The notes: generated from the letters alone by a model not told the origin. 64,000 bases of DNA from Caldilinea sp. CFX5 (GCA_021405325.1 QWII01000035.1:62001-126000), one strand, 5' to 3'; counted from the stretch's first letter, positions 43,229-52,916 are shown. Translations and numbers: made by a program.

Positions 43229-43819
43229 TCAATTGGACAATGTTTGGAGCGCTGCCGTCTCTGTCGGCAAGCAAACCTCGATCAGGCTGCACCCACGACA
43301 GCGCTCCCGGTGATCGGTGTGGGTGGGAAGCGTGCCGCGCGCTAATGTCCATTGCATCTGTTGGATATATTGGCGGGTCTGGTCGCGCAAGGCTGGGGTA
43401 AACACGACCGTCACCCGGCGGCGGCTGCCAAAGTAGAAGAGCGCACCTTCGCTGATCGTTTTGCCGGTCATCTCTTCCAGACAGAGCGCCTGGGCGCAGA
43501 GTTGGGCTTCGTCGTTGCTCCATTTGCCCTGCTGCCCCTGTTTGTACTCCACCGGCACGAGCCGCCCGTCGGCCTGTTCTTCCAGCAGGTCGGTGTAACC
43601 GGTGATGCCGAGGGTGTGGCTATAGACATAGACGCGGCGGTGGATGGTGACGCCGCTGGGGATGGTCTCGTAGCCGGGCGTGTGGGCGCGTTCATGGTTG
43701 ATGACGCCGCGCAAGACATGGGCGTTTTCTTTCATCTCGCCCTGGACATACATGTACCAAAAGCGCCGCGGGCAATAGGCGAATTGGTTGATGTAGGAGA
43801 GGGGTAGTAGATCGTTCAT
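43229..43819 (-). CDS. cas4: Cas4 exonuclease
   Basis: A 196-residue RecB-type nuclease with a [4Fe-4S] cluster. The first cluster Cys is in FAYCPRRFWY and the others in CRGCSLIEVC. Nuclease residues are in GVINHERAH, GYTDLLEE and VPVEYKQGQ. It trims and orients pre-spacers for Cas1-Cas2. The gap of about 160 bases to cas1 holds hairpin repeats. Confidence 0.93.
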   Translation of the reverse strand: MNDLLPLSYINQFAYCPRRFWYMYVQGEMKENAHVLRGVINHERAHTPGYETIPSGVTIHRRVYVYSHTLGITGYTDLLEEQADGRLVPVEYKQGQQGKWSNDEAQLCAQALCLEEMTGKTISEGALFYFGSRRRVTVVFTPALRDQTRQYIQQMQWTLARGTLPTHTDHRERCRGCSLIEVCLPTETAALQTLSN

Positions 43820-43909
43820 TTGTACCCTCCTTTCTAGCGGATTGAAATTTCCGGGAAGTGGCGTGAAAAATTTGTGCCAATAGCCGTGCTGTGATGCCAG
43901 ATCTTTATG

Positions 43910-44752
43910 CTATACAACTTCCCAAATGCCATACGGACCAATGCGAAACGTGCCAGCGCCAGTCATCGTACTGCCGGGGGCATAGCAGATCTGTACTTTG
44001 GCAAGCTGCCAATGATGTCCATTTTGGGTAGCTCGTTCCCAGCCGGTAAGCGGTTCGACTGCACCTGCTAAGGGGGGGCGCGGGTCGGCACGGACGTGCG
44101 CCGATACAAATTCAGCCGTGGACAGTGTGATCATAGGATCATCCACATGTGTGGGGGGAGCTAGCGGCAACGGTTGCACCCGTCCCCAGCCATAACCCCG
44201 TTCGGCGCCAAAACATAGCTGCGTCAGCGCTGCCTGCCAGTCACCTAACACGGCGCCATTCGACAACTCCTGTTTTACAAAGAGATCGCCTTTGAGATAA
44301 ACCGGCAACGCCGTCGTCGCGCCGGGGCCGGGACGACTATATGGGCGAACAAACTCGGTTTCATGGAGCAGCGCATCTTCTGCACTTTGTTGCTCATAAT
44401 TTAAGGCTGTGCTGGCATAACTGCCGAAGAAGCGATAGGCGAATAATTTATCATTCCACGGGTAGTGGGCTGTCAGCTCCTCAGCCGACGCTACTGCTTT
44501 GTCGGCATTCTGCGGCAGCGCCGGGTAAAGATAGCCAAAACGGAAGTTCTCGTGTAGTGTCTCTCCGCTTTGAACATAGCTTTGCGTGTCTGCTCCCTTG
44601 CTAGTACGGCGCGTCAAACGCTCGGTAAGCGCCGCCCAAACATTTTTGCCCGGTACATAGCCACGCGTCTGCATTAAGTTGCCAGTTTTGCGCCAGCCGA
44701 TGTGCATCGGTGTACAGAGGCGGAAGGCTAGCGTGTATTTATGCCAACTCAT
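43910..44752 (-). CDS. Type III RAMP protein, probable Cas5-group subunit
   Basis: A 280-residue RAMP-superfamily protein. The N-terminal PMHIGWRKTGNLMQTRGYVPG is like the first strand and loop of Csm4/Cmr3/Csx10 proteins. A Gly-rich loop, CFGAERGYGWGRV, is the RAMP signature. It is the last gene of the coupled type III operon, overlapping the Cmr5-like gene by 4 bases. In a complete type III complex this subunit would bind the crRNA 5' handle next to Cas10. It is diverged, so the exact name is left open. Confidence 0.75.
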   Translation of the reverse strand: MSWHKYTLAFRLCTPMHIGWRKTGNLMQTRGYVPGKNVWAALTERLTRRTSKGADTQSYVQSGETLHENFRFGYLYPALPQNADKAVASAEELTAHYPWNDKLFAYRFFGSYASTALNYEQQSAEDALLHETEFVRPYSRPGPGATTALPVYLKGDLFVKQELSNGAVLGDWQAALTQLCFGAERGYGWGRVQPLPLAPPTHVDDPMITLSTAEFVSAHVRADPRPPLAGAVEPLTGWERATQNGHHWQLAKVQICYAPGSTMTGAGTFRIGPYGIWEVV

Positions 44753-45129
44753 CTTTCTGCCTCCGCTTTGGCGCCATAACGCGCATAGATGAGCGTCTGT
44801 TCGTAAAGCTCTTTGACCAGAAGCAAGGTGTCCAGGTCAGCACAAACGGTGTCAGCAAAGAATTTAAGCGCATTTTGATCCGTGATCTCACTGGCGGTAA
44901 AAGCCGGCAGTTCTTTGAGCAAGGCATAGAGGTGAGGACGTATCTTTGCCACCAGATCTTTCTCCTGACGACTACTGCGCGAAAAGAGAAAGAGGAGACA
45001 GGCATAAACGCCCTGTTCTTGTAAAACGCCCAACGTTTTAGTGATCAGGATTTCGCACTCGGCTTTGCCGGCGGCAACGATCCCCTGGGCAGATTGGGCG
45101 GCAAGTTGGTCTAGGTTTAAACGGTTCAT
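44749..45129 (-). CDS. cmr5: Cmr5-like small subunit
   Basis: A 126-residue, mostly alpha-helical protein. The pattern LDQLAAQSAQGIV...TLGVLQEQGVYACLLFLFSR resembles the N-terminal helices of Cmr5, the small subunit that lines the target RNA in type III-B/III-C complexes. Small subunits diverge quickly, so the call rests mainly on position between cmr4 and a Cas5-like gene and on size. Starts and stops overlap by 4 bases on both sides. Confidence 0.65.
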   Translation of the reverse strand: MNRLNLDQLAAQSAQGIVAAGKAECEILITKTLGVLQEQGVYACLLFLFSRSSRQEKDLVAKIRPHLYALLKELPAFTASEITDQNALKFFADTVCADLDTLLLVKELYEQTLIYARYGAKAEAER

Positions 45130-46103
45130 TGGCCATTCCCTCCATTTAACAGACGCACCCGGCCAAAGCCGCGCGTCCCCATGCCGCCGATGCCCAGGTG
45201 TTCGGCCAGTTTTAGCCCGGCTTCCACCACCTGGATTGGCTTGTGCCAGGTTTCACCTAAAGAGTCACCAGCGTTGTGCGTATAGATCTTCTTTTTCTCG
45301 CCGTTTGCTTCCTGTTTTTCTTCAACTTTGCACTTTTTAGCTGTCAGCGGGAAGTTGTTGCGATAGTCGTCCTGCACTACATCCAGCCAAAGCAGGGCCG
45401 CGCGCGGAATGGCTTCGTAGGTGAAAAGCGCCTTGTCAGCGGCGGCGCCGGTCTCCGGGTCAATGCTGACCGAAGTGCGCACTTCCAAATTACTGTTGAC
45501 GATCTGTCCAAATAATTTATCGGCAACAAGAACAGCGCGGGTTTTGATTGTCTCCGGCACGGACGGGATGCTCTGCGGCCAAGTGAACGGCGCATTCGCT
45601 TTGGGTAACATGAGCCAACCGAGGTTGAGATGACTATGGTTGCTGAGCGCCTGTGGCAGGTGCACCTGTTCGCCAGGATCAGTTGCGTTTTCGTCAAACT
45701 CCGCCAGCACACTAGGGCAAGTTACCCACACCGGACCGGCCAGCGAATGGACCGGAAAGAGCAACAGGCGCGCATCGCCAATGCTCACCGTGCCGCTTTG
45801 GCCGCCAGCTTGCCCGCGAATATAGCCAAAGGTGTAGCAAATGGGGCATGTTCTATCGGCGCAATGACCTTCTTTGCCCTTCTCCTGGTTCTCTTGACCG
45901 GCGCCGGCGCACCGACGGCTTTCATAGTGGTAGGCGGCGTATTGGCGAATGGCGCCGTGCAGGGCTGTGCCAGGAATTTTGGGCAGTTTTGTGCCCGGCT
46001 CGCGCACAATGCTCAGATCGACGCGGCCCAACCGGTTGCCCCCTGTCCCCACATGAACTGGGTCGAGGGTCATAAGAAAAAAATGTTGATGGTAATAGTT
46101 CAT
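45126..46103 (-). CDS. cmr4: Cmr4-like Cas7 backbone subunit
   Basis: A 325-residue RAMP protein. DPVHVGTGGNRLGRVDLSIV and LPKIPGTALHGAIRQYAAYH match the N-terminal region of Cmr4, including an Asp in the loop where the target-RNA-cutting Asp normally lies (GRVDLSI). CADRTCPICYTFGY adds a Cys cluster (zinc). The C-terminal Gly-rich loop is LGIGGMGTRGFGRV. Several copies of such a subunit form the filament along the crRNA and cut target RNA every 6 nt. Confidence 0.85.
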   Translation of the reverse strand: MNYYHQHFFLMTLDPVHVGTGGNRLGRVDLSIVREPGTKLPKIPGTALHGAIRQYAAYHYESRRCAGAGQENQEKGKEGHCADRTCPICYTFGYIRGQAGGQSGTVSIGDARLLLFPVHSLAGPVWVTCPSVLAEFDENATDPGEQVHLPQALSNHSHLNLGWLMLPKANAPFTWPQSIPSVPETIKTRAVLVADKLFGQIVNSNLEVRTSVSIDPETGAAADKALFTYEAIPRAALLWLDVVQDDYRNNFPLTAKKCKVEEKQEANGEKKKIYTHNAGDSLGETWHKPIQVVEAGLKLAEHLGIGGMGTRGFGRVRLLNGGNGQ

Positions 46104-49100
46104 GATGAAGCGTCCTCCTCGGTGCGTTGGGGCTTCTGTTTCATAATGCCCATATAAAGTTCAATTACATCGGCCAGCAGACCGGAGACGGCAGCGGTTG
46201 TGACCACGGTTAGATCCTCACACGTCGGCCGCTTTTTCCATTGTGCATTGTACACGGCAGCAGAACAGAGTTGGCGAAAGGTAGCATTGACCGCCCAGGT
46301 GTCACGCTTGGTCTCTACCAGATCGCGCAGGGCATAAATTTGGCTGGTGGTCAACCCATTCTCGTCGGAAAGGAGATCCCAAACCTTCTGTATTGTCGCC
46401 AGATCATCAAGCAGATAGGGACGGGTGGGGTGGGTGAGGCGCTGCCCAGTAGCATCATAGGCAATCTCAAAGCGCTGTTCGCTGATGCCCAGCCATTGGA
46501 CGTCAAAGGTAGCGGCGGTGAAGTAGATCTGGTCGCCCTTCTGTAATTCGGCAGCATGGATAAGCCAGCACTCCGTAGTTGTGCCATCACTTTGGGGGCG
46601 CCGCCCTTTGACGATGCGCTGGCGGCGGCTGACATCATTTTGTACAAATACATAGGGATACCACTGATCAGGTGTGACGCCGTCACCCATGACCGCCGGA
46701 ATGTGCCAGGTGAAGGTGCGGCTTTGCTGTTCGAGTTCGACACTGATGGTGATGGTGAATTGTTGCGTCCCAGTAGCCAATGGTTTACCTGCTTTTGGCA
46801 ATGGGCCTGATTGCACTTGTTTGACAATCCACGGTGTATCACCGCCCAACGCTGTTTGCTGTAACATCTGGCGGCCGGCGTCAAGGGCCACACGCAAGGG
46901 TGTGCGCCGATGAAAGTAGACGGCGCCCAGGTGGAGGGGCAGCCGGTTGCGCACCTTGCCCATCTCCCGTTCATACTTGGTTTTGATGGCGTCGATGACG
47001 GTCAGCGCTTTGTCCGCAGGAACCAACGCCATAAAGGTGCGCGGCTCGGCGAGGATAGGGATGGCGGTGGAATAGGCAGTAGCTTGGTAGGTAACTCGAA
47101 CAATGGAGCAACCAGTGGCCAGGTTGCGCTGTTCCTTCCTAGTCTTATCTGCGTTGTATAACACTGGACTTTGCCGTGTCTCTATGAATCGCTTGTTGAT
47201 ATATTCTTCGATGAAAATGGCAGATGTAGCTGAATCTATATAAATTTCTGGTTCTGCCCCCAAGCAGCGCGCTAAATAGCAAAAATTGTCAGCACTAATA
47301 AAATATCCCCCAGTTCCATCAGCAGTGGATGGATGCCAGACTAGGCTCAAGTTTGTACCATCTAACTCAAGCTCATACACATGGAATGCACCAAGGTTAG
47401 GTATTGGATTAAACCACAAGAAAAGACGACGACGATCATCTGCTAAAAGCGTTGAAAAGGTGTCTTGTTCGATTTCCTGCCAAAACGTTCTGGTTGTTTC
47501 CCAGATACGGCGACTGCGGGCAAAAGAAACAGGCTTTTTCATTGTTTCAACCAGCCTGCCATTTAACCAATCATTTAGTTCAAATTGACCTACCACCAAT
47601 GCCGCTCGCCCATTTACATCTGCTACTTCATCGAGCCAAATGGTATTAGTCAAAGCAACAGTATTTGTAGCCCAGGTTTGGGAACGATCCGCCCTTCGCT
47701 GTTCACAGGTTTGACAAACGGCACGCTCTTGCGCTTTACATACTTGACAACTGTCAGGCTTTTCGCCCGTTTTGTGGCGTTCGTGCTGGTGTTTTTTCCA
47801 GTGCTGTGGCCCGTACCCTTGCAGCCGTACACCACAGACAGTACAGATTTCTCCGCTTATTTCGACTTCCTGCCATGTTTTGTTCAATAGTTCCAGATCG
47901 GAACGTAAGGGTGGTTCATGCCAATCCGTAATTTCTGTGAGACGGAGTTCTCTGCCACGAAGCGGCCCACTAAGTACAATTACAGGAGCTAACTCGCCGT
48001 CTAGAGGACTTTTCTCATGGGCATTGGCGAAACGGTGCGCTAACAAGCGTTCTAACACTAGAGAATCTCTATCTTCACCTGTGTATAGCTGTAGAAAGTC
48101 AAGTTCTTGCGTATCGCTAGCCAGCGAAGGTACAACGAGTACACTACCATTTTCATCACGGTATATTTCGTTACCGAGAGGTAATTCTGCTTCAACTATA
48201 ACCTGTACAGCATCTAGCGCCTGATTTAGGGCATCACGTCGGGCTAGTAAATCACTAATTCGATGAACTTGACTCAAATAACCTAGCCCATCGTATCTTA
48301 TCGAGAGCAGTCGCCACCGCATGTCCCCGAGCTTGGGTAACTTTCTTTCAAAAACAGCTTTTGCGACTGAACTCTTGAAAAGAGCAGTGATTGTACTTGC
48401 ATAATCCCACAAATTAATCTCATTGATTGGCCACTGTGTATCACCGAGACCTAGTTTGAGGATTGTTTCTGCTGTAGTCAAGAAATTTGTTCGCTCTTCT
48501 TGCGTCAGCGCCCAACAGGTACTCAAAGCATCGTTTAGCAATTGCTGGCGCTCTACGGCCATCACATAGGGTGCGACTGCCGTCTTTTCATACCCAAAGG
48601 CAGTTGCCACACACAGGTGTTCCCAAGGCGTCTGCTGCGCTTCCACATTTTCCTTCTCGGCGCCAGAAATCTCACCATGTGAAAGGATAAGCAACGCTGG
48701 TAGTTGCACCTTCGGCGTTGATAGCCAGTATGCCAGCGCCGACTGGCGTTTGTACCCATCTCCATTTAGCTGATAAAAGAAATCGTCCCAAAAAAGCGCC
48801 AGCAGGTCTGCAATAGACCAACTTTCATCTACAATAGACAGCTTGATGTCCCGAAATTTGGTTTCAAGACTCTGCTGCTGTCTTTTCTCTTCTGCATAAA
48901 TAGCATCTCGGGTTTTCTGAAAATTCTCCTCTGCTTCTTTGGCTGCTTTTTGTAACTTTTCTCGTATCGTGTGTCTTTCTTTGGGCGGAACAGCAGTCAT
49001 GTCAAAGCTAGCTAATGCTTCCTGGCTACGTTCGTAGGTTTCTTTGAGAGAGTGTAATTCGATCTGTCTACGCAATGCAAGACATTGATAGAGCGGGCCG

Positions 49101-49522
49101 TTGCTAATTTGAAAAGCATGGAATTGCCAGATAGCCTCAAGTTGCTTGGCTATCAATGGGTGAATTTTCTTCGCTTCATCCCAATTTTGAATTAGGGCTT
49201 CAATGGCAGCTTTTTCCGCTGAAGTACCGAATTGCACCTTCAATTCGTTGGCCAGTTTAGCTCGTGATTCCCAATCACGTTCTGTAATGCGATCTTTTAC
49301 CTCTTTGTGTAATAAAGTAACATCTGGCGCGGAAAAGCGGTCAAATCGGTAGTTAGGAATATCAAGCCAGTGCTCTACAATCTTCTGTTTCGCAACAGAT
49401 TCATTATTCACTTTTGAGGCTAAAAAGTTAGGATCTAGTTTGCCGACGTTGTGGAGCAACCCCGCTAGTTCTGCCAGCAAGATCTCCTTGCGATGTTGTG
49501 CTAGTATTCCAAGTTGGCTCAT
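46100..49522 (-). CDS. csx11: Cas10-family large subunit, Csx11-like, without intact HD and GGDD motifs
   Basis: A 1140-residue protein. The start LAELAGLLHNVGKLDPNFL corresponds to the HD-nuclease start of Cas10, but the HD dyad is HN (H24-N25). A zinc-binding region lies at about 555-615 with CTVCGVRL, CQVCKAQ and CQTCEQR. In the palm region, where Cas10 has GGDD before FLALVP-like sequence, this protein has AEPRTFMALVPADKAL (about 820-835), so GGDD is absent. The layout and context (cmr1, cmr6, cmr4, cmr5) fit Csx11, the large subunit of type III-C, in which the cyclase is thought to be inactive. No CARF-domain effector gene is near, in line with no cyclic oligoadenylate signalling. Confidence 0.8.
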   Translation of the reverse strand: MSQLGILAQHRKEILLAELAGLLHNVGKLDPNFLASKVNNESVAKQKIVEHWLDIPNYRFDRFSAPDVTLLHKEVKDRITERDWESRAKLANELKVQFGTSAEKAAIEALIQNWDEAKKIHPLIAKQLEAIWQFHAFQISNGPLYQCLALRRQIELHSLKETYERSQEALASFDMTAVPPKERHTIREKLQKAAKEAEENFQKTRDAIYAEEKRQQQSLETKFRDIKLSIVDESWSIADLLALFWDDFFYQLNGDGYKRQSALAYWLSTPKVQLPALLILSHGEISGAEKENVEAQQTPWEHLCVATAFGYEKTAVAPYVMAVERQQLLNDALSTCWALTQEERTNFLTTAETILKLGLGDTQWPINEINLWDYASTITALFKSSVAKAVFERKLPKLGDMRWRLLSIRYDGLGYLSQVHRISDLLARRDALNQALDAVQVIVEAELPLGNEIYRDENGSVLVVPSLASDTQELDFLQLYTGEDRDSLVLERLLAHRFANAHEKSPLDGELAPVIVLSGPLRGRELRLTEITDWHEPPLRSDLELLNKTWQEVEISGEICTVCGVRLQGYGPQHWKKHQHERHKTGEKPDSCQVCKAQERAVCQTCEQRRADRSQTWATNTVALTNTIWLDEVADVNGRAALVVGQFELNDWLNGRLVETMKKPVSFARSRRIWETTRTFWQEIEQDTFSTLLADDRRRLFLWFNPIPNLGAFHVYELELDGTNLSLVWHPSTADGTGGYFISADNFCYLARCLGAEPEIYIDSATSAIFIEEYINKRFIETRQSPVLYNADKTRKEQRNLATGCSIVRVTYQATAYSTAIPILAEPRTFMALVPADKALTVIDAIKTKYEREMGKVRNRLPLHLGAVYFHRRTPLRVALDAGRQMLQQTALGGDTPWIVKQVQSGPLPKAGKPLATGTQQFTITISVELEQQSRTFTWHIPAVMGDGVTPDQWYPYVFVQNDVSRRQRIVKGRRPQSDGTTTECWLIHAAELQKGDQIYFTAATFDVQWLGISEQRFEIAYDATGQRLTHPTRPYLLDDLATIQKVWDLLSDENGLTTSQIYALRDLVETKRDTWAVNATFRQLCSAAVYNAQWKKRPTCEDLTVVTTAAVSGLLADVIELYMGIMKQKPQRTEEDASS

Positions 49523-50574
49523 ATGTTACCTCTGTTTGATTTGATCTGTTCGGCAGCGAGCCGTTCCGCCGCCTGGCATAGACCGCGAAAACTATTGGGC
49601 CGTAATGGTTTTCCACCTTTGATCTGAATACGAGCGTTAGCCTTGCCTTGTTGGTCTTTGGCGAACTCCGTTTCGGCCAGGCCAAAGCCGCTGCTCGTCT
49701 TGGCGCCAAAGCCATAAAGGGTGAACATGGCCCGTATGCCTTGCGCGAGCAATGCTAGATCGGCGGCCACCTGGTGGCGCGTTTCGGCTTCGTCTTCCCC
49801 AATGCGGTCGAAGGGGGCGTAGAGCGAGGTGAAAGTTCCTGTTGCGCCAGCAGGGACGGATTCGAGCAGAATTGGATTTTTGCCGACACGCCGGGTGCGG
49901 TCGTGCGGGTTGATGATTTCCAGGCTGGTTTTGGTAAAAAATGTAGGGTAGAAGATCAACCGCCCGCTCTGCCCCCGTTCATCGTCATCAGTCGCATCGC
50001 CAAAGAGCCGTTGGATCTGGCTATCCTGGCGCGTGTCGCCATCATGTTGATGCCCCTGCTGCCAGAGCGCGTGACGCAGGCTACCCTTCCAACTCGACGG
50101 GCGCACCAGCGGCAGCTGAAAAACCTTGTCGCGTACAATTGGGTTGTCGATAATGTAGAAGGGGTTGTCATCTTTCGACAAGTAAGGTTGAGCCAGCGTG
50201 AAGGTGAATTGGAGCGCGAAGGTGTAAGCCGGCAACATTGTCAGATCAAGACTTGGCAAAGCCCAGATCGAGTCGAACAATGATTTCAATGGCCCTTGTT
50301 GTTCAGAAGCGATCGGTTGAACCATTTGTTGCCAAGCGGTTTTTACTGCCTCGGCATCAGCAACGCCGGTTGCCGTCAGATAAGTGCGTAAAACGGTTGG
50401 CGCATCCGGGTTGATCTGCAGTAGCTGCCCTCGTAGTTTTTTTGCACGATCTTCGGCTTGTCTACGCACATCTCTTTGCTGGCGTTTGTCGTTTGTCACT
50501 CTTTCCTGAACGATCAATTGTTCGAGCAATGGTTGTGCATCCATTGCAATTTGAGCTGAGGGATCGTAGGTCAT
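49519..50574 (-). CDS. cmr6: RAMP protein, Cmr6-like
   Basis: A 351-residue RAMP-superfamily protein. An N-terminal charged helical extension (about 110 residues) precedes the RAMP fold. Conserved segments are LVRPSSWKGSLRHALWQ, IQRLFGDATDDDERGQSGRLIFYP and the Gly-rich loop YGFGAKTSSGFG. These match Cmr6-type subunits, which cap the backbone of Cmr complexes near the crRNA 3' end. It overlaps the large subunit gene by 4 bases. The extension is unusual for Cmr6. Confidence 0.75.
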   Translation of the reverse strand: MTYDPSAQIAMDAQPLLEQLIVQERVTNDKRQQRDVRRQAEDRAKKLRGQLLQINPDAPTVLRTYLTATGVADAEAVKTAWQQMVQPIASEQQGPLKSLFDSIWALPSLDLTMLPAYTFALQFTFTLAQPYLSKDDNPFYIIDNPIVRDKVFQLPLVRPSSWKGSLRHALWQQGHQHDGDTRQDSQIQRLFGDATDDDERGQSGRLIFYPTFFTKTSLEIINPHDRTRRVGKNPILLESVPAGATGTFTSLYAPFDRIGEDEAETRHQVAADLALLAQGIRAMFTLYGFGAKTSSGFGLAETEFAKDQQGKANARIQIKGGKPLRPNSFRGLCQAAERLAAEQIKSNRGNI

Positions 50575-51605
50575 TATACGTTTTCTCCCTGGAGCAACGA
50601 ACGCAAGAAGGTCGTCATGTTTGTATGTAATGCCAGCGTATCGCGTGCTGAATTAAATTCACGCCAATAGACAAGTTTCCCATACGTGTTCATCGTTTTC
50701 ATAATCTCATCTACCACCTGCTCGCGTAACAGATTGTTTACGGGCAGTTGGTGCGGAATCCAGCCCCAAACCGGCATTACACCATTGATTGCCTGCCCGG
50801 TCTGAATTTTTGAGGCTTGACGCTCATTCTGCACTGTACCACAGACCCAATGGCGTAGTTTCTGGTTATTTCCAAATGTGTTGCGGAATGCCGCACGTAT
50901 ATCAAATTTCAAGTTAACCGTTGCTGTCAAGCCTTGCTCCTTAGTTTGAATCTGCGCAAAAAACATCTCGGTAAATGCAGGCAATTCTGCCGCCCTGGTG
51001 CTAATCTTTTGTTTCGCTGCCGTATCCTCCATTGTTTGTAAAAATTTCATTAGCTCGAATTGTTCATCCGGCTTTACCTGAATCCGCCCATATCCCAACT
51101 GGGTTTTAGCCGCCAGTCCAGCGTACTGCTCAATCAATTTGAGTAGGCCATAGATGATCATCGGATCAAAGTTGGGATCCGTTGGAATCACCTTCAGGCT
51201 GAATTCTCCGCCGCGACCCGGCCCATTATTAAAATACCAAGAAGGCGCTTGTTGTTTACCATCTCTGGGGCGTCCCAGTCGATTGTTTGTTGCGCGAATT
51301 GTTTTGGTTTCACCTTCCGCCCTTGTTGAATCCTCAACGATTAGACGGAATCTGCGCGCCCATCCCGTTGCCCCGAAAATCTGACAACCTAAACATAAAT
51401 TCTTGTTCGCTTGTTCAGGCTCATAAATACAAGCATCTTCAATCGGATCACACGCATAGCCTCCTAACCCGCGCACAACAGCTTCATACCACCAGCGCAG
51501 GCTACCGAGAATGCCGGTGGCGTGGAGGCGGTCGCTTTTGCCGTCAATGCCGCCCGTCCACAGCGGGGTGAGGGTTTTGAGCTTGATAGTTAGTGGTTCA
51601 TTCAT
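50574..51605 (-). CDS. cmr1: Cmr1-like RAMP protein
   Basis: A 343-residue RAMP protein. The hallmark TPLWTGGIDGKSDRLHATGI with LGSLRWWYEAVVRGLGG is typical of Cmr1. CLGCQIFGATGWARRFR and the Gly-rich loop AAKTQLGYGRIQV follow. The ATG at 51605 is preceded by AAAGGA and overlaps the cas6 stop by 8 bases. Cmr1 binds the 3' end of the crRNA-target duplex in type III-B/III-C complexes. Confidence 0.88.
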   Translation of the reverse strand: MNEPLTIKLKTLTPLWTGGIDGKSDRLHATGILGSLRWWYEAVVRGLGGYACDPIEDACIYEPEQANKNLCLGCQIFGATGWARRFRLIVEDSTRAEGETKTIRATNNRLGRPRDGKQQAPSWYFNNGPGRGGEFSLKVIPTDPNFDPMIIYGLLKLIEQYAGLAAKTQLGYGRIQVKPDEQFELMKFLQTMEDTAAKQKISTRAAELPAFTEMFFAQIQTKEQGLTATVNLKFDIRAAFRNTFGNNQKLRHWVCGTVQNERQASKIQTGQAINGVMPVWGWIPHQLPVNNLLREQVVDEIMKTMNTYGKLVYWREFNSARDTLALHTNMTTFLRSLLQGENV

Positions 51606-52491
51606 CCTGATGGTTCCTTTCGTCGGCGCTGGATGCCTGGAGCAGACGCATTTGCCCCAAACCATGTGTTGTTTTATAGCCTATTCCAGCATAGAAAGCC
51701 AAATGGAGCAAACGGTTAAAATGGGCGACGTTGGCGCGGTTGCGGCCATCGAGGACGCGATATTCGAGTTTGCCGACGCCGCCGACATAGGTCTGTTTTT
51801 GGTAGCGGAAGGGGTCGCTCTGCCAATGCCAGACCCGCCCGACGGCAATGTTGCGTTCAACCCATTCCTCAAAGGCAATGCCCCAGTTTTGGCCGGTGAG
51901 CTTGTCCCAGCGGCTGCGCAAGCTGGCAATGGCCAGGCGGGGCAGTGGGAAGATCTCGACGCGGCGTGCCTTGTTGTCAGCCTCGCCCCAGCGGATGGCG
52001 GTGGGGCTGGCAAAGTCCACCACCCAGCGCTCTGGTGTTTCGTGTAGCGATGATAAGGCTTCCCACGTCGTGTAGCCCACCCACGGGTGACTGCCGGGGC
52101 TGCCCAGCGCTTCGGTGATGGTGAAGGGGATGCGCCCCAGCCGGATGCCGGCCGCGCCGCCGGTGATGCCACTATAAAGAATGTGCTGCATAAAGACGGC
52201 AAAGAGTTCTTCATCAAGCAGGCCGAGGCGCAACCAACCCGGTTGGCCGGCGCTGACGTGGATGCGCCCATCTTGCGGGCTTTGCCAATAACCATACAGG
52301 GGCGAGAGGCTAAAGGCTTTGCGCTCCTGAGCGTCGTGGATGTGCGCCGCCAGCGCCGGATCGACGGCGTCGATGGCGGCGTAGAAGGCGGCATGGGCCA
52401 GCTCCCCCACCGTGCCGGGCAGCGTGCCGGCCTCCTGGGCGATGAGGTTGATGACGATGGCGTGGATGGATCGATTCTGGTGGTGGGTCAT
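51598..52491 (-). CDS. cas6: Cas6 pre-crRNA endoribonuclease
   Basis: A 297-residue double-ferredoxin-fold RNase. The C-terminal Gly-rich loop reads YAGIGYKTTHGLGQMRLL, typical of Cas6. Candidate catalytic His is near the N-terminus (IHAIVINLIAQ or ELAHAAFYAAI). It would cut in the repeat to leave an 8-nt 5' handle. It is the only Cas6 seen, at the head of the type III operon, so it is expected to process crRNAs for both the III and I-D effectors and for both repeat variants. Confidence 0.88.
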   Translation of the reverse strand: MTHHQNRSIHAIVINLIAQEAGTLPGTVGELAHAAFYAAIDAVDPALAAHIHDAQERKAFSLSPLYGYWQSPQDGRIHVSAGQPGWLRLGLLDEELFAVFMQHILYSGITGGAAGIRLGRIPFTITEALGSPGSHPWVGYTTWEALSSLHETPERWVVDFASPTAIRWGEADNKARRVEIFPLPRLAIASLRSRWDKLTGQNWGIAFEEWVERNIAVGRVWHWQSDPFRYQKQTYVGGVGKLEYRVLDGRNRANVAHFNRLLHLAFYAGIGYKTTHGLGQMRLLQASSADERNHQDE

Positions 52492-52520
52492 TGAATTTTT
52501 CTTTCCCCATGTGGTATACT
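52491..52520 (+). promoter_or_regulatory. Sigma70-type promoter for a divergent two-gene unit
   Basis: TTGAAT (52491-52496), an 18-base spacer and TATACT (52515-52520). Transcription would begin about 52527, just before the ATG at 52530, so the mRNA may be leaderless. The -35 overlaps the cas6 start codon on the other strand. Confidence 0.55.
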
Positions 52521-52529
52521 ATGACTTCT

Positions 52530-52916
52530 ATGAGCAAGTATCCAGTAGTTGAGCGCAAACAAATCGTTGCGGCTATTCGTATTGTCCAAACCGAACTGCA
52601 TTGGAAACCGGGTAGCGCAGAGCGTCACCTTGCCAAGCGTATCCTCCGTGGTCATTTGCCGATAACGGCTCGGATGGAAGATTACGAGCAAATCATCCGG
52701 TTAGTCGTCCATAGTAGCCGAGCTTACGTCTATCTCTTTTGGTATGATGGTACGCCTTATGTTACTGTAGCCGATGATATCCATGAAAATCATTGGTTGG
52801 TTATGTTCGACCTGGATGGCCTGCTTGAGAGTGCTTATCTGGTGGAACGACCGGATCGCTACTTTCAAAAAGAAAACGTTGAGTTTATTGATCGATTAGA
52901 GGCGGTGTTGCCATGA
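52530..52916 (+). CDS. Unrecognised protein, first gene of a two-gene module
   Basis: A 128-residue soluble protein of unknown family. It starts MSKYPVVERKQIVAAIRIVQ and includes a Trp/Tyr/Asp-rich core (YVYLFWYDGTPYVTVADD) followed by HENHWLVMFDLDGLLESAY. No ribosome-binding site precedes it, in line with a leaderless start. It is on the opposite strand to the surrounding cas genes and overlaps the next gene by 4 bases. A toxin-antitoxin-like pair or a cargo gene is possible; nothing in the sequence identifies it. Confidence 0.6.
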   Translation: MSKYPVVERKQIVAAIRIVQTELHWKPGSAERHLAKRILRGHLPITARMEDYEQIIRLVVHSSRAYVYLFWYDGTPYVTVADDIHENHWLVMFDLDGLLESAYLVERPDRYFQKENVEFIDRLEAVLP

